A DNA stretch of 64,000 bases from Pseudo-nitzschia pungens (Eukaryota > Bacillariophyta > Bacillariophyceae > Bacillariales > Bacillariaceae). A model generated the notes under the pieces. That model ran no database searches, was not told the origin of the DNA, and saw nothing but the letters and a program-made list of their open reading frames with translations. This document shows positions 22,609 to 33,948 of this stretch, one piece after another. The stretch spans positions 6,750,501-6,814,500 of the forward strand of contig CM074760.1 in NCBI GenBank assembly GCA_037355855.1, written 5' to 3'. Positions within the stretch are counted from its first letter, which is position 1; every line of letters begins with the position of its first letter. Position numbers and translations under genes: made by a program.

Positions 22609-24267
22609 CGGATTGTTAGAAATACTCGTTCAAGTAACGTAAGGCTCACTCGTACCGTGTGATTGCTTGTCGACGTTGAAACGTGCCTTCCTGGGACTGA
22701 GGGTCGGCATGATCGATGCAAGAAGAACAAGAACAGTCTGAAACAGGAGTGATTACTAGACTACTAGTACTACTAGTATTACTAGTAGCTACTTGTAGTA
22801 ACAAGAACTAGTGCTGTGTGAGATTGATTCGATTCATTCAGCACTTCTCATTTTGCGAGTAAGGTTACTCAGGAGACGTACTTTTGACCACATCCCTTCC
22901 TGCAACAAGTGTTAGTACTACTGCACCACTGCCTACTAGTCACTTTTTCAACGTGATAGGAGATCATCGTTGGTTGGATAGGGCGAACGCCGCCACAAGG
23001 ATGAGCAGTTCTTCAGCCTTGTTGCCACCAGCAGTAGTGCATTCCTCTACTAGTAAGACCATGATGTATAAATTAGATGGCACACTTTGCACCCAACTTT
23101 GTCATGAGAACTGGTGCCTCAGTATCACTCTGCACGTCAAGCAAGAACAACAAGCAAGAAGCAGTCTGAGCACCATGATATTCTTGCTCACCAGCTACTG
23201 CTCCTACTACTAGTAGTAGAACTACTAGTAATCCTTTATGTTTGGATGGGACCCATTCCAGCAGGCTCTGCCCAATTCCTTCTTCTCTTGTTGTTGGGAC
23301 TGAAGCCTTTTTAAAAGTACACCACCACCACCAGGGGCTTCAGAATATATCTATCTAGCGAACAAAAGTAACAAGTACGAAGTAATGATGAAGCCCGATG
23401 GGGAGTGACGGTATTTTGAATAGTAATTTTCGGAGATAAGGAAACGCAGCTCTCATTTTTGGACCATATTTCATACTAGTAGTTGACCTGGCGCATCCTT
23501 GTATTTGGCGTCAGAGTACAAAGGGTCTCACAATTGCATGGACCGATGGCGCGTAAAACATCATAACTCAAAGTACAACGACAATGCTTCTAGTACTAGG
23601 CACAGCGCAGCACATCACAACGCGACGCAACACACACCAGTACTATGATCTTCAACGGCGTTTAAGGTCTTCGTATTCTGTTTGCGCAATTCAGGACCTA
23701 GAGTTCTCTACAGCCAGCACAAATTCGTGTTCTTGTTGCGCTAACGTACGGTATGTCGACAATGAGCGTCACGAGGAGTAGTTGTAATATGCCTTTCTAG
23801 TTTTGAAGAGACGCTTGGACTCGTGAACACCTCTAGAGTTTTGATCGGTGAGCGTCATCCAATCAGCGTGTTCCATTCTTCTTCTTCAACATGATGATAG
23901 CCTTCACAACTTCTATCACAAACGTCATCTCCGACTTAATAACAATTTGACAATAAAGATGTAAGGGGTGAACGGTCCACGAAAGAGAGAAGAAAAATGT
24001 GAATATCTATGACGAGGGTTCTCTTAAAAGTTTGAAATGGGCAAACACAAAATCAATCAATGTGAGTCACACCGTACGCTTATTCGTTTGACGATAGGTT
24101 GCACGCTTCAAGTATGCTGCCAAGAGCTATCACAAGACAACAAAATGAAAGTGCAGGGAAAAAGAAAATACTCTCATAAAGAGCTGGTGACTGACTATCA
24201 TTATCCCATGTGAGTCAAACAATACCAGAGGCCCCTGCGATGTTTTGACATTCTCGGGGATGGTACA
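22609..24267. other. 1.66-kb intergenic region
   Basis: Divergent-gene spacer. Holds a second AGT/ACT tract (about 22750-23240), one exact GTAAGGTTAC decamer at 22859-22868 and only short random open frames. Confidence 0.6.
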
Positions 24268-25479
24268 ATGTCCTTTGAAGCAACAGCAACCACAATAACG
24301 AGAATAGTGCACCCCCGCCTCATTGCCTTATCCGCGAACACTTTCCACAAACAAATAATACTAAGCAAGATGAATGCGAGTGATCAGAGCAATCGCAACC
24401 TCTGCGATGTCAACGCACCTGTAGCCAACAGCTCCATTACAAATAGATACCAACCTCGGGAGGACAACACGACTTGCGAGAAGAAGGATTATCATGTCCG
24501 AGCAGTTCGTGTACGAATCAATGCTCGTCGCGCTCTCTACTACCAATTGTTGGGGGACTCAAAAGGCCACGCGAAGCAGGATACGGGGGAATGGACCACC
24601 GGACAATTCCAACGAGCCTTCGCCGAACATTCCCGAGACCTCAACGATAGTTGTGGCAACCCGAAGAGCAGATACGACACTCCAAACGCCAACGGGACCA
24701 CAACGGTTGATTCACCTGGGAAGCGATTTGGCGACACCCGTGAAAAGATTGCGATGGGTTCGACCACCAAGACACTCCAAGCAATGCCCAGGGTGATTTC
24801 AAAGTCCAAACTCACAACAGCTACTCCTATAACAGCGGCTGCATCTTTAACTTGTAATAGTGCTGTGTCTAGAAGGGAGAGAGAAACTTATCTTTGCAGC
24901 CATTCACACCCTCGAAAAAGCTCGTCGGATTCATATGGTTCCCTCGCAACTTCTCCTCATTCTGCTGCATCCAAGTACGGAATCACAGCAATAAGGAACA
25001 CAGAGGCGAGGGCAAACGCAACCGATATGGCATCAAAAGAGCCCTCCGTTTCGCTCGGTAGATTCAGCTTCAGCACAGCCGACACGAATAATATAGGTCA
25101 AAGCCGAGAGTCCAGTAGATTTGGCGTCGAACCACAGCCTCATTACCATAACCACCACCAGGATCAGCAGACTAGGTGTACAAAGGCTAATCCTCCTTCA
25201 TATTCATCGGTTCCTGTTCGTATTCACAATGGTCCTCGTTACGATACTCATCCTCGTCGTCAGTATGGATCATTGATGCGAGAACATAACTATCAAAGAC
25301 TCTGGCTTCTGCAGCAACAACGCCAAGAAAGGGAAGAAGAGAAGCGACAAGCCAAGGCCTTGGCGTCGAGATTATTTGGATCCTCGAATGCCGTTCGGCA
25401 GCCTCATAGAACCGTAGCACGAGCACCATCAGGATGTACTGCGGTCAAGTTTTCCAAAACCTGTAACTCGGGACATTGA
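24268..25479 (+). CDS. Unidentified Ser/Thr/Arg-rich protein
   Basis: Frame of 403 codons from ATG 24268; an ATG at residue 35 (24370, MNASDQSN) is an alternative start. The sequence is polar and probably disordered, with a C-terminal helix rich in Gln, Arg and Glu (LLQQQRQEREEEKRQAKALA) before a basic tail. There is no signal peptide, membrane segment or known domain. The length of an uninterrupted frame and the coherent charged helix support coding; low complexity and no recognised relatives limit the confidence. Confidence 0.5.
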   Translation: MSFEATATTITRIVHPRLIALSANTFHKQIILSKMNASDQSNRNLCDVNAPVANSSITNRYQPREDNTTCEKKDYHVRAVRVRINARRALYYQLLGDSKGHAKQDTGEWTTGQFQRAFAEHSRDLNDSCGNPKSRYDTPNANGTTTVDSPGKRFGDTREKIAMGSTTKTLQAMPRVISKSKLTTATPITAAASLTCNSAVSRRERETYLCSHSHPRKSSSDSYGSLATSPHSAASKYGITAIRNTEARANATDMASKEPSVSLGRFSFSTADTNNIGQSRESSRFGVEPQPHYHNHHQDQQTRCTKANPPSYSSVPVRIHNGPRYDTHPRRQYGSLMREHNYQRLWLLQQQRQEREEEKRQAKALASRLFGSSNAVRQPHRTVARAPSGCTAVKFSKTCNSGH

Positions 25480-25960
25480 TTTGATTTCTTTTTGCTTCTC
25501 GATTTGTGGCATTTGCGATGCAGTGGAACAAACCCAAGAAGATGAAACACGAAACAATATCTCGCATTGCATTGCATCGCACCTTACTGGCTGCTCTCTT
25601 CGCAAATAACGTCAGTCAATAAAGTTGATCAAAATTGATTCTTTTTTTAGAAGAAGTGAAAGCCTAATTTAATTGTACAAATTCATACGAAGTATTCGGT
25701 GAATGCGCTCTATCTACCTTTCGAAATTCAAACGACACGAGCATGGCAAAACCGCGGATACAATTCATTTTTGAGGCGGAGTGTGCTATTCTATCTCTGT
25801 ATTAGGAGCCTTACTCTGCCGCACCCATTCACTTCGTTCCATTCCGTTGCGGTTTCCGTTTTCGTGCTTCCGATTGCAGCATTGCGTTTTTCGTCCCGTT
25901 CATAATCATGCTCATCGGATACTTTCTGGTGGCGAGCGAAGAAATGTTTTCCTACACGAG
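25480..25960. other. Gap upstream of the lipase pseudogene
   Basis: A/T-rich to about 25700, then open frames that may hold the decayed N-terminus of the lipase. No start can be fixed. Confidence 0.5.
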
Positions 25961-27080
25961 ATGGGACACTTCAAGCGGAAGGACCTCGTGTACGACGACG
26001 ACGACCCGCAGCCCGACTTGCCGTACCCCACCCGTGAGGTCGAGAAGAGCTTCAAGGTTCCAGGAGCCGAGGCCACGTCACTGCCAAACTTCGCATTTCT
26101 GGCCACCCTGTCCTTCTCCAGCACCGAGGAGGCCTGGCCCTTGCCGGACCGGTGGTTCGGGCCCGGGGTAGCGGTGGACCGATTCCGAGTACGTGGACCG
26201 ATACCGGAAGGAAATGGGAACGGGGCCAACCTCCCACCCACCCCGTCACATACAAGCTGTCCGCGATCCCGAGCGATCCCACCTCGGCGGTCGTCGGTAT
26301 CCGGAGGAAGCGAAGCCGTGTGGGACCGGATGGTGGACATGCAGCCGTGGAGCAGCAGCATTTTCGCGCAGCTGATCGTTGGGGTCAATCCCCTGGGCTT
26401 CATCTGGGATCCCATCATGCACGACGTGGTCTCTGTGATCAACATTTCACAGAGCCGGAAGCTCGAGGAGGTGTCGTACCACCAGCTCACGACGCAATTC
26501 GTGGAGGCCCTGTACGGTGGTTACAGGGACCGCAAGTACGAGAATCTGAGGGTGATCGGGGCCTCCCTAGGTGGTGGACTGGCGATTCTCACGGGGGCGA
26601 TCACTGGGGCCGCAGCAGTTTCTAATTTCGGTCTGAATGCGATGTACTCCCGGCGGACGTTTCCGCCTCCCATCACCAAGCACCAGCTCGACACCCGGGT
26701 CTTCAACGCATTTCGGAACGCGACATTATTGCCCAAATTGACATCTGTAATTGTGTGCATTGTGTTGTGCTCTGCAGTGCCGTGTGGTGTACATCGGCTT
26801 CCATTGCATTTCTTTCTCCCGCGTTTTCTTCGCTTTGTTCGTTTCGTTCCTCCAGCCCGGCATGAACTACAAGCGTATGCTGTACAACGCCCCGAAACAT
26901 TCGTTGTTTGGATGCATTCCGGGGCCTCTGCGAGATGGAGTACCATTGCGGAAATCAGCGGACTCCAATCAATTGCTGGTGCGTGAGCAACTTCGGGTAG
27001 GTACGTATCCGAAGCCGACCCAAATTGGAAGCCAGATGTGGGAGGAGGCCTGTTCGAAGCTGTCTGCCCCCTCGTTCTAG
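25961..27080 (+). pseudogene. Class 3 (alpha/beta) lipase, frameshifted
   Basis: Lipase-like sequence is visible but moves between frames. It opens in frame 2 (MGHFKRKDLVYDDDDPQPDL, ...LPDRWFGPGVAV). It shifts near 26178 to DSEYVDRYRKEMGTG, near 26235 to VTYKLSAIPSDPTSAVVGIR, and near 26303 back to GGSEAVWDRMVDMQPWSSS. The nucleophile elbow is IGASLGGG (about 26551-26576), followed by NAMYSRRTF and HQLDTRVFN. One base is missing near 26709, after which ISERDIIAQID is readable. A likely intron acceptor TCCTCCAG precedes GMNYKRMLYNAPKHSLFGC (about 26860). Two more shifts are needed for the Cys-rich end (CEMEYHCGNQRTPINCWC, then YPKPTQIGSQMWEEAC). Class 3 lipases hydrolyse acylglycerols through a Ser-Asp-His triad. 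At least five disruptions make a working enzyme unlikely. Long intact neighbours argue against poor base quality. Confidence 0.75.
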
Positions 27081-27989
27081 TTCCGAGTCCGATTGGGGCT
27101 GGTGATGTTGTTGAGTTGGCGTTGGAACGGATGGGATCGGATGGGATCGGATCGGATCTTATCGGAAGGGCTTGCATACGAGTAAGCCTTACCGTTCGTA
27201 CAGAGTAACCTTACTTGTACAAAATAATAACTTATCTATCATCTTGTTGATTGATGAAACAAATAGTTGAAAACGTATGAAGTTCAAGTATGTAAGTTAC
27301 CATCACAGTAGTAATGCTTGTCTACTTTAGATTAGTCCGTAAGATTACGGTAACCTTAATTACCGGTATGTAAAACTTACCTTTACAGATGATTGATTCG
27401 TTCACGCCGTTGAGCCCCAGATCTCAAATCGCATCTTCTGCGCTAAAAACAAAAAGCTGTTCGCATCAGGTTTTCGGATTTTCGTGAGACCTCTGAGGCA
27501 CTTCGGAATCAATCACTTCGTACGTTAATCTTACGGTACAGGTACAGTTAGTTGCTCGTGGTTTTAAAAATGGAATTTTGCTTCCGAGTCCGGAACGGAA
27601 ATACTGTATTTTGTGACATAACACAACACAACATACCTGTTTCAGAATAACATTCAGAGTTCGGGTCGATGCCATCAGCACTTGTACCGGTAACGGGTAC
27701 GAGTAACTCGTAACCTTACTGTGTATCAGAGAAAATTGTAGTCGTACTCGGTCTTGTGCTCGTACGGTACACGCACTGTATGATATGTGTTTCTAATGAT
27801 TTCAGATCACAATCCTTCGTGTTGGTTCCAGCATTGATGCATTCACAAAAACACAGCATCAGGAATAGACAGAAGAGATAGTGATTCGCATCGAAAGTTC
27901 TGGACAAACAAAGTTTCTACCAATCCAAGGACATATTGATATTGATTGATTCGATTCGTCCCAATACGGTGCATTCTATTTTCTTAACC
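27081..27989. other. 0.9-kb intergenic region rich in the dispersed decamer
   Basis: No gene seen. Contains exact GTAACCTTAC at 27205-27214 and 27711-27720 plus near-copies around 27340-27370, often next to GTAC or ACCGGT. A GGATGGGATCGG microrepeat lies near 27130-27160. Confidence 0.6.
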
Positions 27990-29949
27990 ATGCAGTCTGC
28001 CACGGCCCGTGCCAAAACCCTCGGAACGGGGCTCAGCATTGTTCCGGCGGCGCAAAGCAGAAACACCTCCTTGTTCGTTTTGTTTGTCGTCGGCCTCTGC
28101 GTTGGATCTCTTTCCATGGTTTCCGGGTTCGCGCCGAGAGGCACCGCCCCAGGAGCTTCCTCTCACCTAACGCGCATCCAAACAACATCTTCAATCCCAA
28201 TGCCATTCGCCGTTGTTGTTGCGCCACCCCCCAAAGCGGGGCACCGCGGTAACTCAAGGGTGTCCGCCTCGAACAACATCAACAACAACTGGGAACCCGT
28301 CGAACCGGACTCTTCCCATGTAGACAACGGAGGACCGATGGATCGGGACGATGATCCATATATCGAGATCCAGTACGAGTCCTATTTCGATGGCACCAAG
28401 CCGGATTCCTCCTGGAACCTGGCCTGGGCCAATTTCGTCAAGCAGGGAACCGCGCTGAGCCAACAGGGACTGGAGGGCCTCGGCGTCAAAGAGAAATCGC
28501 CGAGCCTCCCGGAGTGCCTCGGCCTCAAGCTGTCCAACGCCGCCGTGACGGAGACGGAGATGCGTCGGATCGAGAGAGGCGAAGGCGTGGAGAACATCCA
28601 CCCCGTCAGCAAGCTCCTGTACGACACCGGGTGCTGGTTCCTGGACCAACTCTTCGACGATCGGCCGATCCAGAGGTTTTGGTTCCTGGAAACGATCGCC
28701 CGGATTCCCTACTTTTCGTACGTTTCCATGCTGCACCTGTACGAGAGCTTTGGGTGAGTGAGTCGTCAGTGCGTTGGTTGGTTGGTTGCTTTTGGAGTCG
28801 GATGTTGCTCAATAGCAATGCCATGCGACGAGAAAGCGGAGCCGAACCGATGCTGTTGTGTTGTTCTCAAGAGAATGTCTGAATCGAGAATGGTGACCGA
28901 CCCCGCAAGGGTGCAACTTCGCAATCTGCTGATCTCCTCATCTCCTCCTTCATTTCCTTTTCCTGTTCTTTCCACATTGGTCACTATGCAGTTGGTTCCG
29001 CGCCGTGGAATTGCGCAAGGTTCATGCGGCAGAAGGTATGTGCCAAGAAGGTTTTTGGCGAGGCATATCGTGGAGTTTCAAAGTCGCATTGGTATTTGTT
29101 TGACTTTTTCTACACTCTGTGACGTACAAATCCAAGAAACCTCACACGTGTTCCGACCGACATTGTTTGTATTCCTTGTAATCGTGTGATTTGGTATGCC
29201 AATTTTGCATGCGCCTCGGACAAACTACTACTCCACCGCACTCCAAATCCGAATCCAAATCCAAATCCAACCTAGACTGGAACGAACTCCACCATCTACT
29301 CATCATGGAGAGCCTGGGGGGAAACCGCCAGTGGTCGGACCGCTTCCTGGGATACCACGTGGCCTTGGCCTATTACTGGTTCCTGGTGGCCGTCTATCTG
29401 GGATCCCCCCGGATTGCCTACCAGTTCATGGAACTCCTCGAGGCCCACGCGGTCGATACGTATTCGACCTTTGTGAACGAAAACCGCGAGCGCCTCAAAC
29501 AACTCCCGCCGCCGGTGGTCGCCTCCGGCTACTACCGGTGGGGGGATCTGTACCTCTTTGACGATTTCATGACTACCCGGAAACCGGGGAGCCGGCGGCC
29601 TCCCTGCGACACGCTGCTGGACGTCTTTGAGAACATTTGCACGGACGAGGGGGAGCACGTCAAGACCATGAAGGCCTGCCAGGACTACGCCTCCTTTGGC
29701 ACGAGGGTGGTCTCGCCCCACCTGCGGTTCCGGGGTACGGGAGGAACCGACGAAAACAGCGAGCGCGAGCGCGAGCGCACGGAGGCGGAGATTTTAACCA
29801 GTCTCGAATCCAAGCGCAATCAATGGAAGGAATGGAGCGAATCGATCAACAACGACAACAAACAAGATGGCAACGAGCGGATTGGTGAAGAGGAGGAGGA
29901 GGAGCTGCAAGGGACAGTGAACCGTTCTGATGACGAATTGCGTCCCTAG
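27990..29949 (+). CDS. PTOX: Plastid terminal oxidase (alternative-oxidase family), three exons
   Basis: Exons 27990-28753, 28992-29035 and 29276-29949 join to 493 residues. Donors are GTGAGT and GTATGT, acceptors TGCAG and CCTAG, and the phases agree. The start is ATG 27990, because upstream in-frame codons are not ATG. Residues 1-55 are a signal peptide followed by VSGFAPRG, a bipartite plastid presequence. The di-iron oxidase core runs LETIARIPYFSYVSMLHLYE, AAEDWNELHHLLIMESLGG and TDEGEHVKT. The conserved Glu ligands and two ExxH pairs (NELH and GEH with the preceding Glu) are all present. PTOX oxidises plastoquinol and reduces oxygen to water, serving chlororespiration and carotenoid desaturation. 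The 44-base middle exon falls inside the di-iron helix region. A charged, probably disordered tail extends past the core. Confidence 0.93.
28754..28991 (+). other. PTOX intron 1
   Basis: GTGAGTGAG donor, TATGCAG acceptor, phase 2. Splicing gives ESFGWFRAVELRK, matching the family. Confidence 0.88.
29036..29275 (+). other. PTOX intron 2
   Basis: GTATGTGCC donor, CAACCTAG acceptor, phase 1. Splicing builds the ligand-bearing AAEDWNELHH. Confidence 0.88.
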
Positions 29950-30426
29950 AGAGAAAGAAAAGAAGAATGTGCGTGCATTTGTTTGTCTGACGTTGAATCA
30001 ACGAATCAAGTAGGGATGAAACCAAAAGATATGCACGGAACGAGAAACACAAAGTAGTACTAGTACCATAACTTCTAGTTGGATAGAGAGGAGGAATGAG
30101 TGCCCGTTGAATTAAGATAATTTTTTTGTTTGCCATTGAGAACATGCCCTACGAGTACCACACGTAATTAAATTTTACTTAATTATGAACGACTTTATGT
30201 CGCTCAATTGCAGTCAACCGTCGAGCTTTTTTTCTCTGATCTTTCCCTCAAAGTTCCCTTCCCATTATCATCAATCACATTCCTTTTTCACTAGATGATA
30301 CAATCGCGCTATAACCCAATCCTTCACATTTGTCAACGATGTCCCAAGGCTGCAATATCGCACCTTTCCCCATCCCGTTCACCATTCATTTGGCATCGCA
30401 GTGGTGTTTGTCGTTGATGAATCTCA
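29950..30426. other. Convergent gap
   Basis: 3' flanks of two convergent genes, A/T-rich; nothing else seen. Confidence 0.55.
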
Positions 30427-31179
30427 CTACTCTGCGAACAGTTCTTTTCGAATCCCGTCTAACGTATGAACTGTTGGCTCGAAGCTGTTTTTGAAATGAA
30501 TGCCTTCGACTGAAGCCGAAGTACAGCGGCATTGCAACCACTTCGTCAGGGACGAAAACGATGCTGGGTCCGGTGTTTTGGTGCCATCAACAGTATTATC
30601 ACAAGGGTGGTTGGAAGCTCTGGTTACCTCATAATCATCTTTGTGGTTGAGTTGTATGTACGACTCGAATCCTTGTAATATTTCATCCGTTTCATCGTTT
30701 GTCAATGATCCAATGTACTCATTGAGGTAATCTAGGGTATTCGCATCATCATCTTTGTTATCGATCTCTGTGCTCTTCCGCGACAATGGCGGCGTTGTCT
30801 CTTCGTCCGTGTCCATGTTCTTGTCGAACTTTCTGGCAGTCGTGGTCTCATCAACCAACGGTTCCACATGGTTGCCACTCTCTCCATCGATTGTAGCGCG
30901 AAAACCTGGAAAAAGAAAGATCGCTTGAGAGGAATCTATGGTCATTGGTCTCTCGATCTCGGTGACCGGGATCGACTTCCTTTTTTTCGCTCTTCCCGCC
31001 GTCATTAAAACACAGTCGATCAAAGGCGTGGAGCTGGGTCGTCCTCGCTTGGCCATTTTTTTGAAGAATTCGGCTTGATGGTAGCAGAAAGATATTTTTC
31101 TTCTTTGTGTAACGTTACTTTCCTGTGTGAGATTTCTCTTGTAAGTGTAATGTCTTGTGCTTGTTTCTGATCCGAACAT
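30427..31179 (-). CDS. Small acidic protein with an AT-hook-like N-terminus
   Basis: Frame of 250 codons. An internal ATG at 31056 begins MAKRGRPSSTP, with an AT-hook core (RGRP), and a second basic cluster RAKKRKS follows; this is the more likely start, giving 209 residues. The remainder is acidic and polar, with a predicted helix (NTLDYLNEYIGSLTNDETDE) and no Pfam-like domain that I recognise. AT-hooks bind the minor groove of A/T-rich DNA, so a nuclear role is a reasonable inference. No intron signal is needed. Confidence 0.55.
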   Translation of the reverse strand: MFGSETSTRHYTYKRNLTQESNVTQRRKISFCYHQAEFFKKMAKRGRPSSTPLIDCVLMTAGRAKKRKSIPVTEIERPMTIDSSQAIFLFPGFRATIDGESGNHVEPLVDETTTARKFDKNMDTDEETTPPLSRKSTEIDNKDDDANTLDYLNEYIGSLTNDETDEILQGFESYIQLNHKDDYEVTRASNHPCDNTVDGTKTPDPASFSSLTKWLQCRCTSASVEGIHFKNSFEPTVHTLDGIRKELFAE

Positions 31180-33051
31180 TTTCCTCGTTGTTTTGTGTCC
31201 GCGATGATACCTAGATTTCGAATTGTGAGGAAAGAATTGTGTTTTTTCGATGTTGTTGAAGGGTATTTAGGCATGTATCTAATCTAAAAGAACCTTCTCC
31301 CGTTGAAACACACTGATAAAAAACTAGCTAGCCACCAAGGCGTATCACTGCGTCGCGTGATCGAACGTTTTGCATTCTATGAATTCTGATTCTCATGTCA
31401 CTGGATTCATACCGGTCTGCGCGATTGGAGTTTTCAAACCCGTAATAATTGTTATACATCTTAACGATATCGGTTAAAACCCGTTTGCATTAGACCATCA
31501 CAATACTGGCGGGCAGTTCAAAAAAGTGGAAAAAGAGAGACCTACTGGTGTTCAATACCGTACCCGTTCTAACCGGTTGTCGAGCGAACCATTCTTCCGC
31601 TATCGAATGCGAGAACTGTTGCTTGTATTGGCAATACAAACTAACGGTATTATTTTTATTTTTTTGGAAGGTATTTTATTAATAAAATAACTATAACGTA
31701 CCAGCAATAGTTGGACACGTTCTATCATCGGATGGAATGAAAAAGAATATACGGTGATGATTTATAAAGTCTTACAGGAATCAGACTTGTCGCCACATGG
31801 ACAGGGACGGAATTCGAATCCTCTTTCCGGGTTGACCAAAGTCAGTTCCTGCTGGGATTTCCACATCGGCATCGTTCAAAGTGAAACATAGGATTGCAGT
31901 TTTGTATTCTCGTTCCGTTGAAGCTCTGATCATTCTTGATTCGAAAAATCAATCCGATGACACTAATGCATATCGTCGATTGTGTTACGGAGTAGAGCAG
32001 CATCGAACAAACCATGAGTCCCTTAGCAATCAATCAACGGGATCCGTGGGGAGTTCGATTCTGTTTGGAATGCAATCACGAGTCAAACCGAAGACGTTCC
32101 TAGAATGGCCGTAACACGAGACGAGTCCGTTGCGCTGGAAACGATCCGGGGTGGGAAACACGTTTCGTCCGGTAGTAGTTGAGTGTGTTGATTGCTTGCC
32201 CTTGTGGGTCGGATAGGCGTTTGATGCACTTGCTCTCTAACTGATTCATTCCAAAACAAGGTATCGCGTGATTTTGGGACTGAATCTACTCCTAGTTGAC
32301 ATGGTGGTGTCATCATCTATCAGTCAATCAGTGAATCCATTGATAATCCTTGATTGAATACTTTGCCCTTCAATCAAGGTCACCTTCAATGTGGTTCTCG
32401 AGTGGTTCTGAAGACTGTCTTCCTCTAACTTTTTTTTTGTTTAGCACAACCTTTGCTTCGTAGATACAACATCTGACTTTCCACGAATAGTAATGACACA
32501 TAATGTATTCTTGATATTTATGTCAACACGACTATAATATAATCCAAACAAATGTTGGGGTCCAGATTCCGATCCGATACGGGGATATTCAGTTATAGAG
32601 CGCGTTTTTTTCTTGGAGATAAATAGTCTATGATCTCTAACAGATATCGTTGCTGCGTGGTTTTCACCCTAACACCATCTAAAACAAAACAAAAAGGGGC
32701 ATTGGCTGCATGAGTTCCCACTGGGAAGAGTGCTTAACCACCAACCACCAAGAAATCGCCCATCATGCCTTTCTTGATTTGCATGCGAGATTGATTAAGA
32801 TTCATCGTAGTCATGCGTTTCCGACAAATAAACACAATGGTTGTCTACTCTTTCACAGATCCACTCTTGGTAGATACGATACGGTACGGTACGGTACGGC
32901 ACAACACAAGTCGGGGTTGCATCACATAATAGTCACAACAACGGTTTCGAGGATCGGCTTTGCATTGTGCGATGTTGTCCGCAGTTCGCAGGGGTGCAAT
33001 ACTTCCTGGTTGCCAAAAATACCCCAGGTCGTCCAAGAGCTGGTTGTTTCA
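31180..33051. other. 1.9-kb intergenic region
   Basis: Mostly A/T-rich, no gene supported. A GATACG/GGTACG microrepeat lies at about 32875-32900. A plus-strand frame starting at 32710 runs into SNF8 antisense and is not counted. Confidence 0.6.
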
Positions 33052-33948
33052 TCACTGATTTCCCCCGATGATGGCCATCTTTTCCTTCCAAACGCTCGGA
33101 AACCAGTAAAAGGATATCCCGTGGTAGTCGTCCCTCCACGCCATGCCCTCGTGCATCAACAAGTTGAGAGCGCGCTCAACCCTGTCGTCGGTCCAGCGGA
33201 GTTGTTGTTTCACGTCGTCGACCGTCACGCAACCCCGCCCGTCCTGTGCCAGGGTCATGATCTCCATGTGATCGTTGTCCAGTTCCGTCGGGACGCTCAC
33301 GATCATGTCCGACGGACCGACCCGGACGATGCGAAAACCGCCTCCCAGTGCGCCCAGTTTCTTGACGGCAATCGCAACGTCCCCCTTGCTGTAGAGCGAA
33401 GAGGAATTCTTTCCTTTTTTCTTCCCTCCCTGGCGGCTCTTGGCACGATTCAGCGTTTCGCAAACCTCCGCCACGGCCATGATTCCACCGTTTCGGGACC
33501 GCGTCGCGAAGCACACCTCCGCCACCTTGACGGACAGCTCGTAGTAGAAATCCCCGATGCCCACCCCGAGAGTCTTGGCCCAGAATCCCTTCTGAGAGAC
33601 GAGCGGATCGACTCCGAGCGGGGCGCACATTTGCAGGAATTGCTGCCGAAAGGCGGGATCGTCCTGAATGTCCGACTGGTGCTTCTTGGCAAAGTCGGCC
33701 AGCTTGATCTGAAGCTTCTCGATCGTGTCGATGGCGCTCTGCATCGACAGGGCATGCATCTCGTCGGCCTTTTTCTGGAGCTTGTCCCGCTGCCTCGTCG
33801 GCGATGTTCCCCTCGCTGATGCTGATGCTGCCGCCGCCCCCGCTGCCGCCGCCGTCGATCTGCGCTGTCCGGGGGCCGGTGTCGATCCTCCCGGACGGGC
33901 ATTCATGCGAGTGCGTCCGACGCCAACGCCTCGTCGTCTGTGTGCCAT
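33052..33948 (-). CDS. SNF8: ESCRT-II subunit SNF8/VPS22 (EAP30 family)
   Basis: Single-exon frame of 298 residues. It starts MAHRRRGVGVGRTR, the RRGVG opening typical of the family, with a lineage-specific Ala/Ser-rich insert before the helical hairpin. Then come DIQDDPAFRQQFLQMC, GVDPLVSQKGFWAK, LGVGIGDFYYEL, RNGGIM and winged-helix sequence through GFRIVRVG, IVSVPTELD and the final EGMAWRDDYHG...FYWFPSVW. SNF8 forms ESCRT-II with two VPS25 and one VPS36 and feeds ubiquitinated cargo into multivesicular bodies. Family length is usually about 250, so the extra residues are the N-terminal insert. Confidence 0.95.
   Translation of the reverse strand: MAHRRRGVGVGRTRMNARPGGSTPAPGQRRSTAAAAGAAAASASARGTSPTRQRDKLQKKADEMHALSMQSAIDTIEKLQIKLADFAKKHQSDIQDDPAFRQQFLQMCAPLGVDPLVSQKGFWAKTLGVGIGDFYYELSVKVAEVCFATRSRNGGIMAVAEVCETLNRAKSRQGGKKKGKNSSSLYSKGDVAIAVKKLGALGGGFRIVRVGPSDMIVSVPTELDNDHMEIMTLAQDGRGCVTVDDVKQQLRWTDDRVERALNLLMHEGMAWRDDYHGISFYWFPSVWKEKMAIIGGNQ

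Noticed and set aside
21820..22662. 280-codon plus-strand frame
   Set aside because: Phe/Cys/Val-rich antisense of the charged minus-strand protein.
32710..33819. 369-codon plus-strand frame
   Set aside because: Antisense shadow of SNF8, whose family motifs are unmistakable.
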